NCBI GenBank assembly: GCA_023453335.1 | Contig: JAEXTU010000409.1 | Coordinates: 1-8,739, forward strand | Length of the DNA stretch: 8,739 nt | Direction: 5' to 3' | Source: Pseudomonadota bacterium | GTDB lineage: Bacteria > Desulfobacterota > Desulfovibrionia > Desulfovibrionales > Desulfovibrionaceae | Part shown: positions 6,370-8,739 of the stretch, piece after piece | How positions within the stretch are numbered: the stretch's first letter is position 1 | How the letters are laid out: each line of letters begins with the position of its first letter | Translations under genes and position numbers: made by a program | Notes under the pieces: generated by a model | What the model saw: the letters and a program-made list of their open reading frames with translations, nothing else | Databases searched by the model: none | Told to the model about the DNA's origin: nothing

Positions 6370-6393
6370 CCGGCCGCCCGGCCCGTTTTTTTT
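6370..6393 (+). terminator. Probable terminator after the PHP gene
   Basis: An uninterrupted run of eight T residues (6386–6393) follows a GC-only stretch that can fold only into short stems, such as CCGG 6370–6373 with CCGG 6378–6381. The T run is very unusual in this GC-rich background and lies between a packed operon and a fresh promoter, which favours transcription end here. The stem is weak. A competing 8-bp pairing (6369–6376 with 6414–6421) encloses the T run. Confidence 0.45.
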
Positions 6394-6403
6394 CATCCGG
6401 CAT

Positions 6404-6432
6404 TTGACAGGACCGGCCGGGGACTCTAAACT
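6404..6432 (+). promoter_or_regulatory. Sigma70-type promoter of the sirtuin gene
   Basis: A perfect -35 hexamer (TTGACA, 6404–6409) is followed after exactly 17 bases by TAAACT (6427–6432), which matches four of six -10 positions. Transcription would begin near 6439, in an AT-rich stretch that stands out from the surroundings. The leader to the ATG at 6475 would be about 36 bases. This is the best promoter in the window. Confidence 0.6.
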
Positions 6433-6450
6433 TTCTCTAAAAATATTCCG

Positions 6451-6468
6451 CCCGGCCTGCCGGGGGAG
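6451..6468 (+). promoter_or_regulatory. Leader hairpin overlapping the sirtuin ribosome site
   Basis: CCCGG (6451–6455) pairs with CCGGG (6460–6464) around a CCTG loop. The right arm shares its last three bases with the GGGGGAG ribosome site (6462–6468), six bases before the ATG. The core GGAG stays free, so any masking would be partial. The overlap is seen; a regulatory effect is inferred. Confidence 0.3.
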
Positions 6469-6474
6469 TTGTCC

Positions 6475-7230
6475 ATGCATGAGACCTGGGAGTCCGGCTG
6501 CGCCGAGGCGGCCCGGCTGCTGGCAAGGGCGCGCAAGGCCGTGGCCCTGACCGGGGCGGGCATCTCGGTGCCCAGCGGGATTCCGGACTTCCGCAGCCCG
6601 GGCGGGCTGTGGACCCGCTTCGACCCCATGCGGGTGGCCACGGCCGAGGCCTTGCGCCGGGACCCCGTGGCGGTGTGGGAGTTCATGGCCGCGGCCCTGG
6701 ACCTCTTCGGCCAGGCTCGGCCCAACCCGGCCCACGCCGCCCTGGCCGAGCTGGAGCGTCGCGGCCTGCTGGCCGGCGTCGTGACCCAGAACATCGACGG
6801 GCTGCACCAGGCCGCGGGCTCGCAGTTCGTGGTGGAATTCCATGGCAGCGCGGAGCGCTTCTCCTGCACGGGCTGCGGCCAGGCCCAGGCCCGGGCCGCC
6901 ATCCCTGGGCTGCTGGAGCGGGGGATGCCGCCCCGCTGCCCGGCCTGCGGGGCCGCGGTGCGGCCGGACGTGGTCTTCTTTGGCGAGGGCATTCCCCCGC
7001 AGGCGATAGCCGGCGCCGAGATGCTCCTGGCCGGGGCGGACCTGGCGCTCATCGTGGGCACCTCGGGCGAGGTGGCCCCGGCCAATGCCATCCCCCTGCG
7101 GGTGGCCCGCGGCGGGGGCGCGGTGGTGGAGGTCAACCTGGGCCCCACCGCCTACGGCGACCTGGCCGACGTGCGCCTGGACGCGCCGGCCGAGCAGGTG
7201 CTCCCCCGCATCCTGGAGCTGTTGCCGTGA
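6475..7230 (+). CDS. Sir2-family NAD-dependent protein deacylase (sirtuin)
   Basis: A 251-residue sirtuin that removes acyl groups from lysines with NAD as co-substrate. The NAD-binding GAGISVPSGIPDFRSPGG block is at 27–44, QNIDGLH at 105–111, and the catalytic His123 lies in FHGS. A zinc site follows, with C131, C134, C155 and C158, then GTSGEVAPAN and VNLGP near the end. The Tyr-x-x-Arg pair that gives CobB/SIRT5-type enzymes their succinyl/malonyl preference is not present: the aligned stretch after VWEF reads MAAA (71–74). Deacetylation or another acyl specificity is therefore more likely than desuccinylation. The start at ATG 6475 has a strong ribosome site and its own promoter; an in-frame TTG at 6469 is less likely. 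It is transcribed separately from the upstream unit. Confidence 0.93.
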   Translation: MHETWESGCAEAARLLARARKAVALTGAGISVPSGIPDFRSPGGLWTRFDPMRVATAEALRRDPVAVWEFMAAALDLFGQARPNPAHAALAELERRGLLAGVVTQNIDGLHQAAGSQFVVEFHGSAERFSCTGCGQAQARAAIPGLLERGMPPRCPACGAAVRPDVVFFGEGIPPQAIAGAEMLLAGADLALIVGTSGEVAPANAIPLRVARGGGAVVEVNLGPTAYGDLADVRLDAPAEQVLPRILELLP

Positions 7231-7251
7231 GGCCCGGGAACGGCCCGGGAA
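7231..7251 (+). repeat. Tandem 10-bp direct repeat after the sirtuin stop
   Basis: GGCCCGGGAA occurs at 7231–7240 and again at 7242–7251, separated by one C. Each copy contains the palindrome CCCGGG. It begins on the base after the stop codon. It may be a regulator site or a chance product of GC-rich sequence. Confidence 0.4.
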
Positions 7252-7256
7252 GCACC

Positions 7257-7283
7257 CCGCGGAGGCACTTTCATCCTCCGCGG
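7257..7283 (+). terminator. Perfect 9-bp inverted repeat, possible sirtuin terminator
   Basis: CCGCGGAGG (7257–7265) and CCTCCGCGG (7275–7283) form a perfect 9-bp stem with a nine-base loop, 26 bases after the sirtuin stop. The following bases are AATTGGG, so the U tract expected of an intrinsic terminator is missing. It may act as a stability hairpin, a weak terminator or a leader structure of the tol genes. Confidence 0.45.
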
Positions 7284-7300
7284 AATTGGGCTAACGGGGG

Positions 7301-7354
7301 GCCCGACCGCGACCGGGCGACCGGCGCGGGGACCGAACCGCGGCCGCCGGCCGC
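7301..7354 (+). repeat. GACCG-rich leader with inverted repeat before tolQ
   Basis: GACCG occurs at 7305, 7311, 7319 and 7331, with AACCG at 7336. GCGGCC (7340–7345) and GGCCGC (7349–7354) form a 6-bp stem with a three-base loop. GCCCG (7301–7305) can pair with CGGGC (7314–7318). No convincing -35/-10 pair was found in 7231–7387, although tolQ probably needs a promoter here or depends on readthrough from the sirtuin gene. Confidence 0.3.
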
Positions 7355-7387
7355 AGAAACGAGCGGACAACGCAAGGATTATTGACG

Positions 7388-8125
7388 ATGGATAGCCTGC
7401 CCCAAACCAGCGTCCTCCTGCTCCTGGCCCATGCCACCATCACCGTGAAGATGGTGCTCGCCCTGTTGGTGGGCATGTCCCTGGGCAGCTGGAGCATCAT
7501 CATCTTCAAGTATTTCCTCCTGGCCCGGGCCAAGCGCATGGCCGCCGACGACCACGCGGTCTTCGTGTCCGGGGACACCCTGGGCGAGAGCATGCGCACC
7601 CTGTCCCGCAACCAGACCTCCCCGGTATACCGGGTGGGGGCCGGGGGGCTGAACGAGCTGCGCCGGCTGGAGAGCTCGGGGCTCTTGACCTGCGAGCGCA
7701 TGGGCCTGGTCATGAACAACCTGCGCCGGGTGCTGCGCTCCGGGGTCTCCTCCCAGCTCAAGGTCATGAACGCCTCCTTGCCGTTTTTGGCTACCTGCGC
7801 CAACGCCGCGCCCTTCATCGGGCTGTTCGGCACGGTGTGGGGCATCATGCACTCCTTCCAGACCATCGGGCAGATGCAGTCCGCGGCCCTGGCCACCGTG
7901 GCTCCCGGCATCTCCGAGGCGCTCATCGCCACCGCGGTGGGCTTGGCCGTGGCCATCCCGGCCACCATCGCCTACAACTTCTTCCTGGGCCAGATCCAGG
8001 TGGTGGAGACCGAGCTGGTGAACTTCGCCGGCGCGTTCCTGAACACCGTGCAGCGGGAGCTCTCCAAGAGCGGCCCGACCTGTTCCTCCAACGGCCATTC
8101 CGGCGAGGACGAAGATGGCATCTAA
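7388..8125 (+). CDS. tolQ: TolQ, proton-channel subunit of the Tol-Pal system
   Basis: A 245-residue inner-membrane protein of the MotA/TolQ/ExbB family. Membrane segments are expected at about 20–40, 133–158 and 176–200. The stretch FIGLFGTVWGIMHSF (143–157) and APGISEALIATAVGL further on are typical of TolQ and closer to it than to ExbB. With TolR it forms the proton-driven motor that energises TolA for outer-membrane maintenance and cell-division constriction. The ribosome site AAGGA (7374–7378) is nine bases before ATG 7388; an in-frame TTG at 7382 is less likely. The C-terminal tail is Ser/Gly/Glu/Asp-rich and ends inside the next gene. The 11-base overlap with tolR implies translational coupling. 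Confidence 0.95.
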   Translation: MDSLPQTSVLLLLAHATITVKMVLALLVGMSLGSWSIIIFKYFLLARAKRMAADDHAVFVSGDTLGESMRTLSRNQTSPVYRVGAGGLNELRRLESSGLLTCERMGLVMNNLRRVLRSGVSSQLKVMNASLPFLATCANAAPFIGLFGTVWGIMHSFQTIGQMQSAALATVAPGISEALIATAVGLAVAIPATIAYNFFLGQIQVVETELVNFAGAFLNTVQRELSKSGPTCSSNGHSGEDEDGI

Positions 8126-8549
8126 AGTCGGCAGCGGCAGCCTGATGGCCGAGATCAACGTCACGCCCTTCGTGGACGTGGTGTTGGTGCTCCTGGTCAT
8201 CTTCATGGTGACCGCCCCGCTCATGACCCAGGGCCTGGAGGTGGACCTGCCCAAGACCCGCACCGTGAAGACCCTGCCCCAGGGCAAGGACCACATGGTG
8301 CTCACTGTGCGCCAGGACGGGACCATCTACCTGGACGAGTACGCGGTGAAGGACGGGGAGCTGGCCGGCCACCTGGAGCGGCTGGTCAAGGCCCCGAACA
8401 AGTTCCTCTACCTGCGCGCGGACAAGGACGTGGCCTACGGCCGGGTGGTGCAGGTCATGGGCGAGATCAAGAGGGCGGGCATCGACCGCCTGGGCGTGGT
8501 GGCCGAACCCGAGGACACCCCGGACAAGAAGCCGGCCAAGTCCAAGTAG
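8115..8549 (+). CDS. tolR: TolR/ExbD-family protein of the Tol-Pal motor
   Basis: A 144-residue single-pass protein. The membrane segment at about 18–40 includes INVTPFVDVVLVLLVIFMV with D21, which corresponds to the essential proton-carrying aspartate of TolR/ExbD. The periplasmic domain follows: a VDLPKT segment, VRQDGTIYLDE, and LYLRADKDVAYGRVVQVM. A Lys/Pro-rich tail ends the protein. The start is preceded by GGCGAGGA (8102–8109) inside the tolQ end. The gene order tolQ–tolR–TolA-like supports the tol assignment over exbBD, though the distinction rests mainly on the tolQ sequence. Confidence 0.93.
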   Translation: MASKVGSGSLMAEINVTPFVDVVLVLLVIFMVTAPLMTQGLEVDLPKTRTVKTLPQGKDHMVLTVRQDGTIYLDEYAVKDGELAGHLERLVKAPNKFLYLRADKDVAYGRVVQVMGEIKRAGIDRLGVVAEPEDTPDKKPAKSK

Positions 8550-8552
8550 CAC

Positions 8553-8568
8553 GGCCCCTCCCGGGGCC
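8553..8568 (+). repeat. Hairpin in the tolR to tolA-like gap
   Basis: GGCCCC (8553–8558) and GGGGCC (8563–8568) form a perfect 6-bp stem with a TCCC loop, four bases after the tolR stop and 16 bases before the next start. No T run of useful length follows (TT only). It may tune relative expression of the channel subunits and the TolA-like subunit. Confidence 0.35.
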
Positions 8569-8584
8569 TTCCGGACCATACTCC

Positions 8585-8739
8585 ATGCGCACTTACGCCT
8601 GGCTTGCCTCCATCCTGCTGCACCTCTCCATCGTGGTGGCAGCCCTCTTGTTCGGCACGCCCTCCGGGGTGCGGGTGGACCTGAACGCCCCGGTCTACCA
8701 TGTGGAATTGTTCAGCCTGTCCACCGAGCCCCCGGCCCC
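8585..8739 (+). CDS. TolA/TonB-like protein, N-terminal part (cut by window end)
   Basis: The first 52 codons of an envelope-spanning energy transducer. A single membrane helix near the N-terminus (about 5–23) contains S9-I-L-L-H13, the SxxxH motif by which TonB and TolA contact their ExbB/TolQ motors. It is followed by a periplasmic segment that becomes Pro-rich (TEPPAP) at the window edge, as in TolA and TonB linkers. The position after tolQ–tolR makes TolA the likely identity, but the domain that would separate TolA from TonB lies outside the window. No strong ribosome site precedes ATG 8585. The gap to tolR is 35 bases. Confidence 0.75.
   Translation, partial: MRTYAWLASILLHLSIVVAALLFGTPSGVRVDLNAPVYHVELFSLSTEPPA

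Noticed and set aside
7388..8549. exbB/exbD iron-uptake pair
   Set aside because: The GLFGTVWGIMHSF block and the following TolA-like gene fit TolQ–TolR better; no TonB-dependent receptor or iron gene is nearby.
1..8739. CRISPR array, tRNA, insertion sequence or integrase
   Set aside because: No regularly spaced repeats, tRNA-like fold, terminal inverted repeats or transposase/integrase motifs were seen in any frame.

Overview
The window is GC-rich (about 70% by eye), and every supported gene lies on the plus strand. Gene content and style suggest a high-GC deltaproteobacterium, most plausibly of the Desulfovibrio group: small periplasmic c-type haem proteins, an APS-kinase-like P-loop kinase, a MiaB–BFN gene pair and a tolQ–tolR–(tolA/tonB) run. 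This placement is an inference from content and codon use, with no marker gene behind it. Nothing looks mobile: no transposase, integrase, tRNA, rRNA or CRISPR array.

Region 1 (1–835). A leader of about 210 bases carries a TTGACA box next to a perfect 10-bp palindrome. Two tandem genes follow for exported mini-cytochromes of 92 and 91 residues. They are clear paralogues, each with one CxxCH haem site and two further conserved cysteines.

Region 2 (846–6361). Seven tightly packed genes with gaps of 2–36 bases look like one transcript: cutA, a PfkB-type kinase, an APH-fold phosphotransferase, an APS-kinase-like P-loop kinase, miaB, a bifunctional-nuclease-domain (BFN/DUF151) protein and a PHP-domain metal-dependent hydrolase. 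The first part holds three unrelated small-molecule kinase folds in succession. The second part is tRNA modification plus nuclease- and phosphoesterase-like housekeeping. A run of eight T residues follows the PHP gene and probably marks the end of this unit.

Region 3 (6362–7387). A good sigma70-type promoter (TTGACA, 17-bp spacer, TAAACT) sits in front of a Sir2-family NAD-dependent protein deacylase. A 157-base gap after it is rich in short direct and inverted repeats.

Region 4 (7388–8739). tolQ and tolR overlap by 11 bases. The first 52 codons of a TolA/TonB-like protein follow, cut by the window edge. This is the start of the envelope-spanning Tol energy-transducing system: TolQ and TolR form the proton channel, and the TolA-like protein would carry force across the periplasm.

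Most of the window reads as ordinary core genome. The parts that deserve a second look are the tandem four-cysteine mini-cytochromes, the adjacent APH-like and divergent APS-kinase-like pair, and several hairpins placed over ribosome binding sites.
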